NCBI GenBank assembly: GCA_016703965.1 | Contig: JADJBB010000025.1 | Span: 62,001 to 126,000, forward strand | Direction: 5' to 3' | Length of the DNA stretch: 64,000 nt | Source of the DNA: Acidobacteriota bacterium | GTDB taxonomy: Bacteria; Acidobacteriota; Blastocatellia; Pyrinomonadales; Pyrinomonadaceae | Shown here: positions 17,085 through 25,893 of the stretch, piece after piece | Numbering within the stretch: position 1 is the first letter of the stretch | Layout of the letters: each line of letters opens with the position of its first letter | Notes under the pieces: model-generated | The model's input: the letters and a program-made list of their open reading frames with translations, nothing else | Told to the model about the DNA's origin: nothing | The model's database searches: none | Made by a program: the position numbers and the translations under genes

Positions 17085-17573
17085 TTATGCAGGCGGTTCT
17101 GACTCGGCCGTTTCGGCGACGATGTCTTGGACGGGCGGGTACATTTTCTGTCGCAGCCGCACGATGATGAACTGGTTGAAGAAGACGACGGCGGCCACCA
17201 CAGCGATCATGATCACGGCGACGAATGGGCCCAGGGCGAAGCTGCCGTCGAAGAGATTGTTTGTTTTCCTGAACGCAAAATAAGCTTGTTCAAGCCAGAA
17301 AAACCGGAGCACGACCATCGCGGCAAAGTACACGAACGTCACCCACATCGCCCACGATCGGTTAGTCGCCCAGAGGATCGCATTACCCAATAAAAGCAGG
17401 ACGATCGTCGTCACCCAGAGCAGCGGCCATGCGAGGCCGGCGTGGTATTCGTAGCCGGCGGCAGCCGCGGCGGGAAGGCCGATGCTTTGGAGCCAGCTCC
17501 ACGAATAAAAGACAAAAAAGCCCATCGCGACAAGCGACAGGCCCAAAATTGCTAGATAAATTTTGCTCAGCAT
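17085..17573 (-). CDS. Four-helix membrane protein of unknown function
   Basis: 162 residues from the ATG at 17573 (M-L-S-K-I-Y), where the first hydrophobic segment begins; the open frame extends to 17654 but that stretch is basic and not membrane-like. Four membrane helices are visible, with a loop after the first (about residues 30-45) rich in Ala and small residues. The C-terminal tail is acidic (A-E-T-A-E-S-E-P-P-A) and should be cytoplasmic. The family is not recognised. It follows the HtrA gene on the same strand with a 124-base gap. Confidence 0.65.
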   Translation of the reverse strand: MLSKIYLAILGLSLVAMGFFVFYSWSWLQSIGLPAAAAAGYEYHAGLAWPLLWVTTIVLLLLGNAILWATNRSWAMWVTFVYFAAMVVLRFFWLEQAYFAFRKTNNLFDGSFALGPFVAVIMIAVVAAVVFFNQFIIVRLRQKMYPPVQDIVAETAESEPPA

Positions 17574-17697
17574 ACCGCAAGTTTTAACACGGAAATGCTT
17601 GAAGGCAAAACGCCGACGCGGTAAAACTTTAACCACATAGGAGCATAGAACCATAGGTTTGTTTCAAAACTATGTTTCCTATGTGGTTCAAATCCTT

Positions 17698-19179
17698 CTA
17701 CTCCGGCTGGACGGTTAGATAGCTCGTCTGGCCGCGGCGGTTAACTAACAGCACGACCGACCGGTTGCCGGCTCCGTCGAGAGCTGCTCGAACATCGGCG
17801 ACCGAGCTGACAGGCTTGCGATTGATCTCGAGGATCACGTCACCACGGGCGATACCGGATTCGGCGGCAGGGCCGTCCTGATCGACATCGGTCACGACAA
17901 CACCTTCAGTTCCGTCGAGGCCGAGCTGTTTTGCAACCGCCGGCGAAACAGGCTCGAGGCTGAGGCCGAGTTTGCCGCCCTGGTTTTGCGGGCCCGGACC
18001 ATCTTCGTTTCCGCCAGGTCCCGGCAATTTTTCACCGTCAAGCTTTGCTTCGTCGAGGGTGGCTGTCAGATCCACCTGCTTGCCGTCACGCTGCACTGTG
18101 ATCTTGATCTCAGAGCCGGGCAGGGAACTCGCGACCTTGTTGCGGAGAACATTGCTATCCTCGATCTTTTCGCCGTTGATCGCGATGATCAGATCGTTCC
18201 GCTTGATGCCCGCCTTTTCAGCTGCCGAGCCGGTGCGTACGTTGCTGACGATCACGCCGCTGCGCGCTTCGAGGTCGAGCGATTTTGCCAATTCGTCGGT
18301 GACATTCTGGATGTTGATGCCGAGCTGTCCGCGGCGGACCCTGCCGTCTTTGATGAGCTGCTCCATGACCGATTTGGCCATGTTCGACGGGATCGAGAAC
18401 GCGATACCGATGTTGCCGCCGCCGGCTCCGCCGGAGAGGATCTGCGAGTTGATGCCGATCAATTCCCCCGCCAGGTTGACGAGAGCTCCGCCGGAATTCC
18501 CGCGATTGATCGGTGCGTCTGTTTGTAGAAAATCTTCAAAGCTATTGCCGTCGCTCAGCCCGGTACGGCGGCCTTTTGCCGAAATAATTCCGGCCGTGAC
18601 CGTCTGTCCGATGCCGAGCGGATTGCCGATCGCGAGCACGATATCGCCAACGCGAACGCTATCAGAATTTCCAAGATTCAAAAAGGGAAGGCCTTGGCCC
18701 TCGATCTTAAGTACCGCGAGATCGCTCGGCTGATCGGTGCCGACGACCTTGGCTTCGTACGATTTGTTGTCGCTCATCAGAACGGTGATCTTGTCTGCTC
18801 CATCGACAACGTGGTGATTTGTCAGGATCGAGCCGTCGGCTGAAACGAGAACGCCGGAACCCACGCCGCGTTCGACCTGAGGACGCCGATTCTGCTGCGG
18901 GAGCTGAAACTGCTTGAAGAAATCATCCGTGGGGCCTGGCTGGACCGAGGCTTTTGTCGCTTTATGTTCGGCCTCGATCCGGACGACCGCCGGCGAAGTT
19001 CGTTCCACAACGTCGGCGTACGACGTACGGTTGCCATCAACGACGAGCGGAGCTGCCGGAGCTGCTGCAGGTTGATTGACCGGCGGCGTTTCCGTGCCGC
19101 CAAGAAGCCCGGTCTTGCATCCCGAAACAACCGCAGCGGACGCAAAAACCGAGATCAGTACCAAATTTTTAATGCTCAT
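17698..19179 (-). CDS. Lipoprotein serine protease of the HtrA/DegP family, two PDZ domains
   Basis: 493 residues from the ATG at 19179. The N-terminus is a lipoprotein signal with lipobox V-V-S-G-C, so the protease is probably membrane-tethered in the periplasm. After a Pro/Ala linker the trypsin-like domain shows the catalytic triad: His in T-N-H-H-V-V-D, Asp in S-D-L-A-V-L, Ser in R-G-N-S-G-G-A-L. Two PDZ domains follow (about 280-375 and 400-490), each with G-I-x-x-x-D-x-I. HtrA proteins degrade or refold misfolded envelope proteins. The lipid anchor is less usual than a soluble form. Regulation cannot be read directly, but it would fit the cpx-like system nearby. Confidence 0.93.
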   Translation of the reverse strand: MSIKNLVLISVFASAAVVSGCKTGLLGGTETPPVNQPAAAPAAPLVVDGNRTSYADVVERTSPAVVRIEAEHKATKASVQPGPTDDFFKQFQLPQQNRRPQVERGVGSGVLVSADGSILTNHHVVDGADKITVLMSDNKSYEAKVVGTDQPSDLAVLKIEGQGLPFLNLGNSDSVRVGDIVLAIGNPLGIGQTVTAGIISAKGRRTGLSDGNSFEDFLQTDAPINRGNSGGALVNLAGELIGINSQILSGGAGGGNIGIAFSIPSNMAKSVMEQLIKDGRVRRGQLGINIQNVTDELAKSLDLEARSGVIVSNVRTGSAAEKAGIKRNDLIIAINGEKIEDSNVLRNKVASSLPGSEIKITVQRDGKQVDLTATLDEAKLDGEKLPGPGGNEDGPGPQNQGGKLGLSLEPVSPAVAKQLGLDGTEGVVVTDVDQDGPAAESGIARGDVILEINRKPVSSVADVRAALDGAGNRSVVLLVNRRGQTSYLTVQPE

Positions 19180-19363
19180 TTCGAATGAATACCTCAATAT
19201 CCCAATACTAAAATATGAATTATAACTCTGTCAGCTTAAAACATATCTCTTTTACGATGTAAACGTGCATGTTGTTCGAAAAAATGACTGGAGAGCATGC
19301 TCCCGCTTTCCAAGTGCTCAAAAGATCCGGGTAAAGTTCAAGTTGGAGAATGCCAGGCTTCTC

Positions 19364-19384
19364 ACACGGCAGAAGCTGCCGTGT
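19364..19384. repeat. Perfect 9-bp hairpin
   Basis: ACACGGCAG, loop AAG, CTGCCGTGT. It has no T-run on either strand, so it is not a simple terminator. It lies in the otherwise gene-free 19180-19768 stretch, left of the dispersed repeat. Confidence 0.5.
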
Positions 19385-19449
19385 TGGCAAGCGGGACGAT
19401 TGCGCTCCAGTCCGGTGCCGCGTTAGCAGGAGGAATGATTGCTCTTCAG

Positions 19450-19624
19450 TTGGTCAAAGATAGAAGCCGCAAAAACCATTCGACCTATCAGCCAAATACC
19501 TCTACCAATCAGGCCGTTTCCGGGCGAAACTACGTCGATCTATTTCGACCAATCTGCCCTTTCCGCTCACATTCGTTCGATAAACAGGGCGTTTTTTAAA
19601 AAGTGTGAAACGATTCACACTTTT
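19450..19624. repeat. Dispersed repeat, copy A (about 175 bp, 27-bp palindrome at right end)
   Basis: It shares blocks in the same order and orientation with 43402-43577: TTGGTCAAAG at the left end, AAATACCTCTACCAATC in the middle, TTCGACCAA, and an identical 27-bp palindrome at the right end (19598-19624; arms GTGTGAA and TTCACAC around ACGA, flanked by A and T runs). Between the blocks the two copies diverge strongly. No protein frame is preserved in both, so it behaves as a non-coding mobile-type or regulatory repeat. Confidence 0.7.
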
Positions 19625-19710
19625 CAGACGAAATTTGTCGCGAATAGGAAAGTGACAAAATCGGGGGAGCTTTATTTAAGTGTTTATGCCCTCGTTTTGG
19701 CTGTTATAAA

Positions 19711-19747
19711 CACAAGAAAAGAGGCCGCGTTTGAACACAGCCTCTCT
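19711..19747 (-). terminator. Weak intrinsic terminator of the DHS-like gene
   Basis: On the minus strand GAGGC pairs with GCCTC across a 14-base loop and is followed by TTTTCTT. It lies 22 bases past the stop of the gene at 19769. Confidence 0.5.
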
Positions 19748-19768
19748 CTATCAAACAGGATCTTCGAT

Positions 19769-20830
19769 CTAAGGAACGTCGATATTCATCTCTCTGCCAG
19801 AGAAGCTAAATGTCGGGCGTTTGCGGCCTTTCATGAACTTCGCGGCGGTCTGCGACAGTGCCGTGATGATCATCGGCAAGGCGATCGACGGGTCGCATGG
19901 GACGTAGGCGGTGGTTGCACCACGGATCAACTTTCCAAAGACCGAGGTGTGATTGCCGCCGTACGAGGGCGTGCGAATGTCGAGCGGAGCACTGTCCGTG
20001 GTGATCGAGATCGCGTATTTGTGCCCGCGGGGTGTCGTGCGGGTGATGTACGACGACATTTCGGCGATATTCACGATGTTCTGGCTGCTCGCACTGCCGA
20101 GCGAGATGATACCCGAATGACGCGTGCGCTGAGCGATAGTGCTCATTTCCATCGTATCCTGGGTCGTGTCGAACATGATCTGAACCTTCTTCTCAAATTT
20201 CGCTCTGGCGATGCCGATGGCGAGCTCCGATCCCGGAAGATCCGGGCAGAAAACCGGAATGCGAGCCTTGAATGCTGAGGTCAGAATACCGTCTTCGTGA
20301 GCGATCTCTGAGAGTTCGCGGCCAAGCAGGTGCAGGAATTCGCGAATCGAATACGGACGGCTGAGTTCGAGCTGGTTGATAACGCTGCCGATCCATTCGT
20401 CGGCTTCCTGATACTCTTCGCGGTTGGCCATTACATCGCCGAGGCGGAGAACGTCAGAGCCATCGAGCTCTTCGTCGCTCATGCTCGGGTGTGCCTGATA
20501 GTGATTGCGTCCGAGTATCTCGTGAATGTCGTGATACAGCACCGTTCCCGACATCACAATGACGTCGACAAAGCGGTTTTTGATCACGTAAGCCAGCAAA
20601 CGACGCATTCCCGAGGTGATCAGGTTACCTGAACCGCAGAGGTAAATAGTCGAGTTGTCATCGAGCATATCGAGCCAGATGCGATGTGCTTCTGCAAGTT
20701 GCTTTGCTCCGAAACCGGCTCCTTCCATCTTTTCCAAAAGGCCCGCCACCGAGCGGTCTCTGTCGATCGGCACCGGACGTGTCGGAACCGTCAAAAATTT
20801 CGAAGCCTTTGTTTTCTTTTGAGCTACCAT
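19769..20830 (-). CDS. Deoxyhypusine synthase-like enzyme, probable polyamine (homospermidine-type) synthase
   Basis: 353 residues, slightly longer than core DHS. The NAD-binding Rossmann-like core shows L-C-G-S-G-N-L-I-T-S-G-M near residue 65 and I-V-M-S-G-T. The C-terminal active-site part, H-T-S-V-F-G-K-L, keeps the lysine (Lys300) that forms the enzyme-imine in DHS. Bacteria lack eIF5A, so bacterial homologues cannot make hypusine. Several are known or thought to transfer the aminobutyl group of spermidine to a diamine such as putrescine or agmatine. The next gene upstream is arginine decarboxylase, which makes agmatine, and supports a polyamine role. The exact acceptor is unknown. Confidence 0.9.
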   Translation of the reverse strand: MVAQKKTKASKFLTVPTRPVPIDRDRSVAGLLEKMEGAGFGAKQLAEAHRIWLDMLDDNSTIYLCGSGNLITSGMRRLLAYVIKNRFVDVIVMSGTVLYHDIHEILGRNHYQAHPSMSDEELDGSDVLRLGDVMANREEYQEADEWIGSVINQLELSRPYSIREFLHLLGRELSEIAHEDGILTSAFKARIPVFCPDLPGSELAIGIARAKFEKKVQIMFDTTQDTMEMSTIAQRTRHSGIISLGSASSQNIVNIAEMSSYITRTTPRGHKYAISITTDSAPLDIRTPSYGGNHTSVFGKLIRGATTAYVPCDPSIALPMIITALSQTAAKFMKGRKRPTFSFSGREMNIDVP

Positions 20831-20920
20831 AAGTTTGTTTCTTTATTAATGTCTATATTCTGCGGCAGTTGGTGGAAGGCTGTTGGCGGGTTGCATATCA
20901 TTCCGCTCACCGCGCTCTGC

Positions 20921-22849
20921 CTATTGCTTACTGCCATTCGGGGTCAGATATGTATAACTTTCGACCTGATCCTCGTAAAACTCTATTACCTTGCTGCCTT
21001 CCGTATTGGAAAGCTTACCTTCCTTGATCCGCTGCAGTACGGACTTTCTGAACGTGTCATGCAGCTGTCCCGGATCGAACCTGACCGAGCCAACAGCATC
21101 GCCGAGGGTCGCTCCGTAGATAACTTTTTTAATTATGTAACCGTCTTCACCAATAAAAACGTGGGCTTCGTGCGGCATTCCGAAAAGGTTATGGTTGTTG
21201 CCCATAACTTCCTGGTAAGCTCCGACCAGCATCATTGCTAAATAATATGGCTCATTTTTGACGAGCTTATGCAATTCCAACACGGGTTTGACGTCGTGAA
21301 GATCCACGAACTTATCCACAATCCCATCGGAATCACAGGTTATATCACAAAGCGTAGCATATTCTGTGGGCTTTTTGTTGAGTTTATGTATCGGGATGAT
21401 CGGAAATAGTTGTTCAAGAGCCCAATTATCCGGCATCGAGCGAAAAACTGAGAAATTCGCAAGATATTTCGCACACATCAGTTGCCGAAGCTCGTCGAAT
21501 TCTTCTGCAACGTACTTCTTAAGCTGGGCAAATTTGTCCGCCGCTTCGCAAATATCCCAAAAAAGGACCTCTCCTTTGCCCTTCGCCTCAAGAGAAATGA
21601 GGCCGAGATTGAACATCGTAAAAAGCTCATCCCGGTTCTCAATAGCGTCGTGGTAATACTCCCGGTAATTCTTAGCGTTGATCGTTTCCCGCAGATCGTG
21701 AAGCTCCTTCACGGTCGGCGGATCGTCGGCATTTAGAGTCAACGGGATCTTGCTGTCAACGACCGTTTCGATCTCATCCTGGATGTTTGTAACGAGGATC
21801 GCATGATATGCGGAGAGGTAGCGGCCCGATTCCTGAATAATGGTAGGATGCGGCACATTCTCGTCGTCGCAGACGGTTTTGATGACGTAAATTACATCAT
21901 TTGCGAACTCGCGCGCGTTGTAATTTGCCGAAGATTCAAACGAAGTTCGCGAGCCATCGTAATCGACCGCCATACCGCCACCGACATCGAGATATTGGAT
22001 GGGGATGCCCATTTTACTGATCTTGGCATAGGTCCGAGCGGCTTCCTTCATCGCATTCTTGATGCGTTTGATATCGGTTAGCTGCGACCCGATATGGAAA
22101 TGAAGCAGGCGGAGCATGTCTATGCGTCCGGCTTCCTGCAAGCGGTGTATCACTTCCAGAATTTCGGTCGTCGTAAGGCCAAATTTCGCGGCCTCGCCTC
22201 CGGATTTTTCCCATTTTCCTGAACCTTTCGAATAGAGCTTAACGCGGACGCCGATCGTCGGGATCTGAGCATCGGGATTTTCGGCCTGGATCTTTTGAGC
22301 AAGGTCCATTGTGTGATCGAGTTCGCTAAGCTTCTCGATAACAATGACAACGTTCTTGCCGGCTGAAGCACCCGCAAACGCTAACTCGATGAATTCTCGA
22401 TCCTTGAATCCGTTGAGGACGAGCAAGCTGTCTTTCGCCTGCTCGAGCCCGAGTGCTGCATAAAGTTCAGCTTTAGATCCGGCTTCGAGGCCAAAACTAT
22501 ACCGTGTGCCTTCACGAAGATATTCTTCGATCACGGCTCGATTAGAGTTGACCTTCATCGGGAACACGCAAAGATGTCCGCCTTCGTATTCAAATTCCTT
22601 GATCGATTTTCGAAAGGCTGTTTGAAGTTTTCGGATCTGGCCAAAAAGAAGCTGCGGGAAACGAAGAAGGACCGGAGTGTTGACCCCGCGTTTTCTTAGA
22701 TCGTCAATTATTTCCTTGACGTCGGCAGTGAAGTTCTCATTCTCAGGAGCTCGAACGATCAGATTCCCTTTTCGGTTAACTCCAAAATAGTCAGCTCCCC
22801 AGTTGTCGATTCCGTACGTCTCAATACTTTGTTCAATTACAGTGCTCAC
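20921..22849 (-). CDS. speA: Biosynthetic arginine decarboxylase
   Basis: 642 residues, the usual length of SpeA. It starts with GTG at 22849 with a GGGAGA ribosome site eight bases before. The alanine-racemase-like barrel carries the PLP lysine in F-P-M-K-V-N (Lys99). G-L-E-A-G-S-K-A-E-L and H-F-H-I-G-S-Q follow, and the D-V-G-G-G-M-A-V-D-Y segment binds the cofactor phosphate. Then comes the SpeA-specific insert and C-D-S-D-G for substrate binding. It converts arginine to agmatine in the cytoplasm. The DHS-like gene lies 90 bases downstream on the same strand, so the two probably form a polyamine operon; a vegetative promoter candidate is at 22885-22915. Confidence 0.97.
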   Translation of the reverse strand: MSTVIEQSIETYGIDNWGADYFGVNRKGNLIVRAPENENFTADVKEIIDDLRKRGVNTPVLLRFPQLLFGQIRKLQTAFRKSIKEFEYEGGHLCVFPMKVNSNRAVIEEYLREGTRYSFGLEAGSKAELYAALGLEQAKDSLLVLNGFKDREFIELAFAGASAGKNVVIVIEKLSELDHTMDLAQKIQAENPDAQIPTIGVRVKLYSKGSGKWEKSGGEAAKFGLTTTEILEVIHRLQEAGRIDMLRLLHFHIGSQLTDIKRIKNAMKEAARTYAKISKMGIPIQYLDVGGGMAVDYDGSRTSFESSANYNAREFANDVIYVIKTVCDDENVPHPTIIQESGRYLSAYHAILVTNIQDEIETVVDSKIPLTLNADDPPTVKELHDLRETINAKNYREYYHDAIENRDELFTMFNLGLISLEAKGKGEVLFWDICEAADKFAQLKKYVAEEFDELRQLMCAKYLANFSVFRSMPDNWALEQLFPIIPIHKLNKKPTEYATLCDITCDSDGIVDKFVDLHDVKPVLELHKLVKNEPYYLAMMLVGAYQEVMGNNHNLFGMPHEAHVFIGEDGYIIKKVIYGATLGDAVGSVRFDPGQLHDTFRKSVLQRIKEGKLSNTEGSKVIEFYEDQVESYTYLTPNGSKQ

Positions 22850-22884
22850 CTATACCGATCTCCCGCAAATATGCCGAATAGAAC

Positions 22885-22915
22885 ATTATGCAACAAAACT
22901 TAATAGCTTAGTCAA
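22885..22915 (-). promoter_or_regulatory. Candidate vegetative promoter of speA
   Basis: On the minus strand TTGACT (22910-22915) and CATAAT (22885-22890) are 19 bases apart. The spacing is long by about two bases. The start would lie near 22877, giving a leader of roughly 28 bases. Confidence 0.4.
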
Positions 22916-22975
22916 AATCCTGAAAAAAACAAGCACAATATTTCAAAATGTCTTTCGCCCCGTCCACTTAACGCC

Positions 22976-22993
22976 TTGGCATAACCTTTGCAA
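22976..22993 (+). promoter_or_regulatory. Sigma-54 promoter of the pilin gene
   Basis: TTGGCAT-AACCT-TTGCAA matches TGGCAC-N5-TTGC at all but one base, with GG (22978-22979) and GC (22990-22991) ten bases apart. The start would be near 23003, about 158 bases before the pilin ATG. Pilin genes are sigma-54-dependent in several other phyla. Confidence 0.7.
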
Positions 22994-23160
22994 TGAGTAG
23001 GGCTCAGGAAGCGGCTTTAACGCCAACTACTGCGTGAAAGAGTATGTATTTGAGTCACTTTGGCCTAAATGAAACGAGATATATGCCGTATCTTGTCAAG
23101 AAACAGGTGCCAAAAAATGTCACTTTCGCGGTAAGCGTCGACGAAAACGAGGTGTTGAAA

Positions 23161-23601
23161 ATGAGGAAAAAGCGTGAAAATGGATTCTCGCTGATCGAGT
23201 TATTAGTAGTTTGCGTTGTGATCGGGATAATTGCGACCATAGCGATCCCGTATCTCCGTAAGGCGGTCCATGCTACCGAAAATCGAAACACTCGAACAAC
23301 TCTTAAAGCGGTAGCGACGAGCCAGCTGAGTTTCGTGACCACGAACAATCGCTATGCCCGTCTAACTGAGATCAATAATTTGATGAACGGAGCTGTCGGT
23401 ACTGTATCAGGCAGTGATATTACCCGTGGCCAGTTCACGATCTCGATGGTTCCTCCGACTCCGACCGACGCTGAACTTCGAGCCGGATATATTATCAACG
23501 CGACCCGAAATGTCCCCGGCGAAGGCCTCTACATCTACGAAGTAACGGAAGCCGGACGCGTCCGTCAAGTACAGCCGCTATGCAGCGGCGATTGTGATTA
23601 A
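23161..23601 (+). CDS. Type IV pilin / pseudopilin-like protein
   Basis: 146 residues from the ATG at 23161; the frame is open further left, but the prepilin leader fixes this start. The leader M-R-K-K-R-E-N-G is followed by F-S-L-I-E-L-L-V-V: cleavage by prepilin peptidase after Gly8, Phe at +1 and Glu at +5. The next 20 residues are the hydrophobic assembly helix. The globular part is short and ends in a cysteine pair (L-C-S-G-D-C-D), likely a disulfide loop. It could be the major pilin or a minor pseudopilin; the strong promoter and single-gene position before a partner gene favour a pilin made in quantity. Confidence 0.9.
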   Translation: MRKKRENGFSLIELLVVCVVIGIIATIAIPYLRKAVHATENRNTRTTLKAVATSQLSFVTTNNRYARLTEINNLMNGAVGTVSGSDITRGQFTISMVPPTPTDAELRAGYIINATRNVPGEGLYIYEVTEAGRVRQVQPLCSGDCD

Positions 23602-23634
23602 GCTGTTACTATCCCGCCCCGATAGGTACAAAAA

Positions 23635-25284
23635 ATGAGTGTTTTTGAAGATCTGATCGTCGAACTGAAGCAGGAGAATCTACTCGAGCGAACCGTTATT
23701 GAAGAACAGCGGTTTGCTGAGCAAAATTTAGGATATCTTGACGAAACAGAAGTGCCGAATGTCGAATTCGAGTCTCCTTCTATGTTGCCCGGAGACGTCG
23801 ACCTGAATGTAGTTCAGGTCGAGCTAGACGGCTATGACTCACATCTGCACGACACCGTCGTGCCCGAAGTGAAGCAGCCGGAGTCTCAGGTTCACAAAAA
23901 GCCGAGGAACGGACAGGAATTCTATCGCAAACGTGCGATGTCCGAGGTATCGAACCTGCAAATGGTCGAGCATGTGCTCACCGGCGTAGAGCGCGAATAC
24001 ATGAAGATCAAGCCGCGGGTCTTCGATGATTTTGCAACGAAAAAGGCGCTGAATAATTTTCTGCAGGTAACCGAGGACGAGAATTCAACGGAGCACAAAG
24101 AAGCTGAATTCAAATTGATGTCGGAGACTGAGGCCTGGTGTACGGCACTTTCGGAACGTGACCGTGACGTTCTGGTTTCTAATCTTCGCCAGTATTGCGA
24201 GAACTCGCGACCACCGCTTTCCTCACAGGCTTTGGTGGCACTGGCGAGATTCTATCGAAACCTACCGTACTCTGACACGGTCCGATCAAAATTCGATTTT
24301 GTCATTACGCGCCTTTTCTCACGTCCAGTTGCAAACGAAATGCGTACCGCATTTTTCACTCGCGATGAGACGCTTGCCCACATTCAGACTCTTTATCGTG
24401 ACTGGTCCAGCATTGCTTATTATGGCGATGACGATGATGGATCGAAGGCTATGCTAACCGCCCTGAGTTTTGAGGATCTCGCGATCGAGGCTGAGAACGC
24501 CGGAAGTTTTGACCAATTGATCGAGAAGGAGTTCTTTGGCCGGGTCAGAACATTTAAAGACAGTATCGGCGAGATGTTCTATGCACCGAATGTTCTTGCC
24601 GCCGCGATCGACGCAAACGTCCGGATCGGAAATGCCTATGTAAAGCTGATCGACCGTGAGCGTCAAAGGATGGATGCCGAGAGCATTCACACCAAATATG
24701 GCGACTTGCACGACGATACCGTTTCCGAAGGTGTCGGCCGGACACTCGAACTCGTTGAGCTGTTAAGGTCTCCACTCAATAAGTCGGTGCAGATCGAAGA
24801 TGTACCGCACGAGGAAGGTCAAACAGAAGCACGGGAATCCCGCCACGAGGCGGCAATTACTATCGAGTCCGCTCCGGCACGAGAACTACCTCCGTTCCTT
24901 CAAAAGCTAGTTGATCAGGTTCGTTCAATGAACCGCTTTATAGCTGTCAGTTCTGCAATACTCATAGCCCTTTCGATCGGTATTTACATTTATGCGAACT
25001 TCTTTGTCGCAGAAAAGGGGGTAACGGCCGAGGTTCGTGTAGTCGGTATCGAGGATGCACTCTACCGGGACTACATCGAGTCAGCCCGGGTAAGCAACGA
25101 GACTCTCTATGGGCTGCTGCTGCCAACCTGGGAGAATCTTTCGAAAGAAAAGAAGCAGGAAATACTCCAAAAGCTCTATCAGGACGGCAAGGATAAAGGA
25201 TATTCGCAGGTCAACTTGATCAACAAGGACGGAAAACCAGCGGGCTTTGCATCAGCGACGCGGTTCGACATCATTTCGCACTGA
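23635..25284 (+). CDS. Single-span membrane protein of unknown function next to pilin
   Basis: 549 residues. A long acidic cytoplasmic part (about 1-435) is followed by one membrane helix (about 440-460, S-S-A-I-L-I-A-L-S-I-G-I-Y-I-Y) and an outside domain of about 85 residues with W-E-N-L-S-K-E-K-K-Q-E-I-L. No enzymatic motif was recognised. It starts 33 bases after the pilin stop, so it is very likely on the same sigma-54 transcript and may help pilus assembly or sense the surface. The transcript ends at the strong hairpin at 25302. The family is unknown to me. Confidence 0.7.
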   Translation: MSVFEDLIVELKQENLLERTVIEEQRFAEQNLGYLDETEVPNVEFESPSMLPGDVDLNVVQVELDGYDSHLHDTVVPEVKQPESQVHKKPRNGQEFYRKRAMSEVSNLQMVEHVLTGVEREYMKIKPRVFDDFATKKALNNFLQVTEDENSTEHKEAEFKLMSETEAWCTALSERDRDVLVSNLRQYCENSRPPLSSQALVALARFYRNLPYSDTVRSKFDFVITRLFSRPVANEMRTAFFTRDETLAHIQTLYRDWSSIAYYGDDDDGSKAMLTALSFEDLAIEAENAGSFDQLIEKEFFGRVRTFKDSIGEMFYAPNVLAAAIDANVRIGNAYVKLIDRERQRMDAESIHTKYGDLHDDTVSEGVGRTLELVELLRSPLNKSVQIEDVPHEEGQTEARESRHEAAITIESAPARELPPFLQKLVDQVRSMNRFIAVSSAILIALSIGIYIYANFFVAEKGVTAEVRVVGIEDALYRDYIESARVSNETLYGLLLPTWENLSKEKKQEILQKLYQDGKDKGYSQVNLINKDGKPAGFASATRFDIISH

Positions 25285-25301
25285 GCGATCACACAAAAAA
25301 C

Positions 25302-25346
25302 AAGAACGGCCGTCCGGAAGCTAATATCCCGGGCGGCCGTTCTTTT
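25302..25346. terminator. Strong bidirectional terminator
   Basis: AAGAACGGCCGTCC pairs with GGGCGGCCGTTCTT across a loop of about 14 bases (one mismatch-tolerant G-C stem) and ends in TTTT; the A-run on the left gives the same on the other strand. It separates the convergent genes ending at 25284 and 25361. Confidence 0.9.
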
Positions 25347-25360
25347 AAGTAGAAGCAAAG

Positions 25361-25849
25361 TTAGAACTCTGAACCAGCCGGCTTCTCAGCCTTACGGTTT
25401 TTGAATTTTTCCTCGAACTTCGTGTGCATTGCTGCGGCTTTCGCCTTTTGGTCGTCGGTCAGAAGGGCAAAGATCTGTGCCTTAACCCTTTCCCTTTCGA
25501 CGATCATTTTGGCTGTCAGGTTACCCTGTTCGGCCGCCAAGGCCTCGACCTGAGCTTGGTCAAATTTCCCGTCCGTACCGAGGCTGCGGATCTTGTCGTG
25601 GTTTGCACGAGTCTGTTCCATCAGCGGATCTACGGTGGTTTTGGCTGCGTCCGTTATTTCCTTGACCTTTACTTTCTGCTCATCGGTCAGATCGAGGCCG
25701 CGAAGAGCCATCTCTATGCCGCCGCGATGGCCGCCCGGGCCGTTTCCGAATCCATGGCCGCCTTTTCCGCTCGATCGCTGTGCGATAACAAAGATCGAAC
25801 CCGTTATAAGTATTACTGCTGCTGCGATTCCAAATATTATTTTCTTCAT
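25361..25849 (-). CDS. Spy/CpxP-like periplasmic chaperone (LTxxQ motifs)
   Basis: 162 residues from the ATG at 25849, which has an AAGGAG ribosome site; an in-frame ATG at 25870 precedes it. A signal peptide (I-F-G-I-A-A-A-V-I-L-I-T-G) and a likely cut near F-V-I-A-Q are followed by a Gly/His-rich segment (G-K-G-G-H-G-F-G-N-G) that may bind metal. Two LTxxQ motifs follow, L-T-D-E-Q at the start of the helical core and L-T-D-D-Q near its end, as in Spy and CpxP. The divergent two-component pair at 26010 completes a layout like cpxP-cpxRA. It probably shields envelope proteins and feeds back on the sensor. Confidence 0.88.
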   Translation of the reverse strand: MKKIIFGIAAAVILITGSIFVIAQRSSGKGGHGFGNGPGGHRGGIEMALRGLDLTDEQKVKVKEITDAAKTTVDPLMEQTRANHDKIRSLGTDGKFDQAQVEALAAEQGNLTAKMIVERERVKAQIFALLTDDQKAKAAAMHTKFEEKFKNRKAEKPAGSEF

Positions 25850-25893
25850 TGCTAACTCCTTAAGTATCATTCCTCGACAGCAGGATTATCTGC

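Noticed and set aside
19297..19599. Plus-strand frame of 100 codons in the gene-free stretch
   Set aside because: No proper ribosome site spacing, no family likeness, and its second half runs through the dispersed repeat, whose other copy does not keep the frame.
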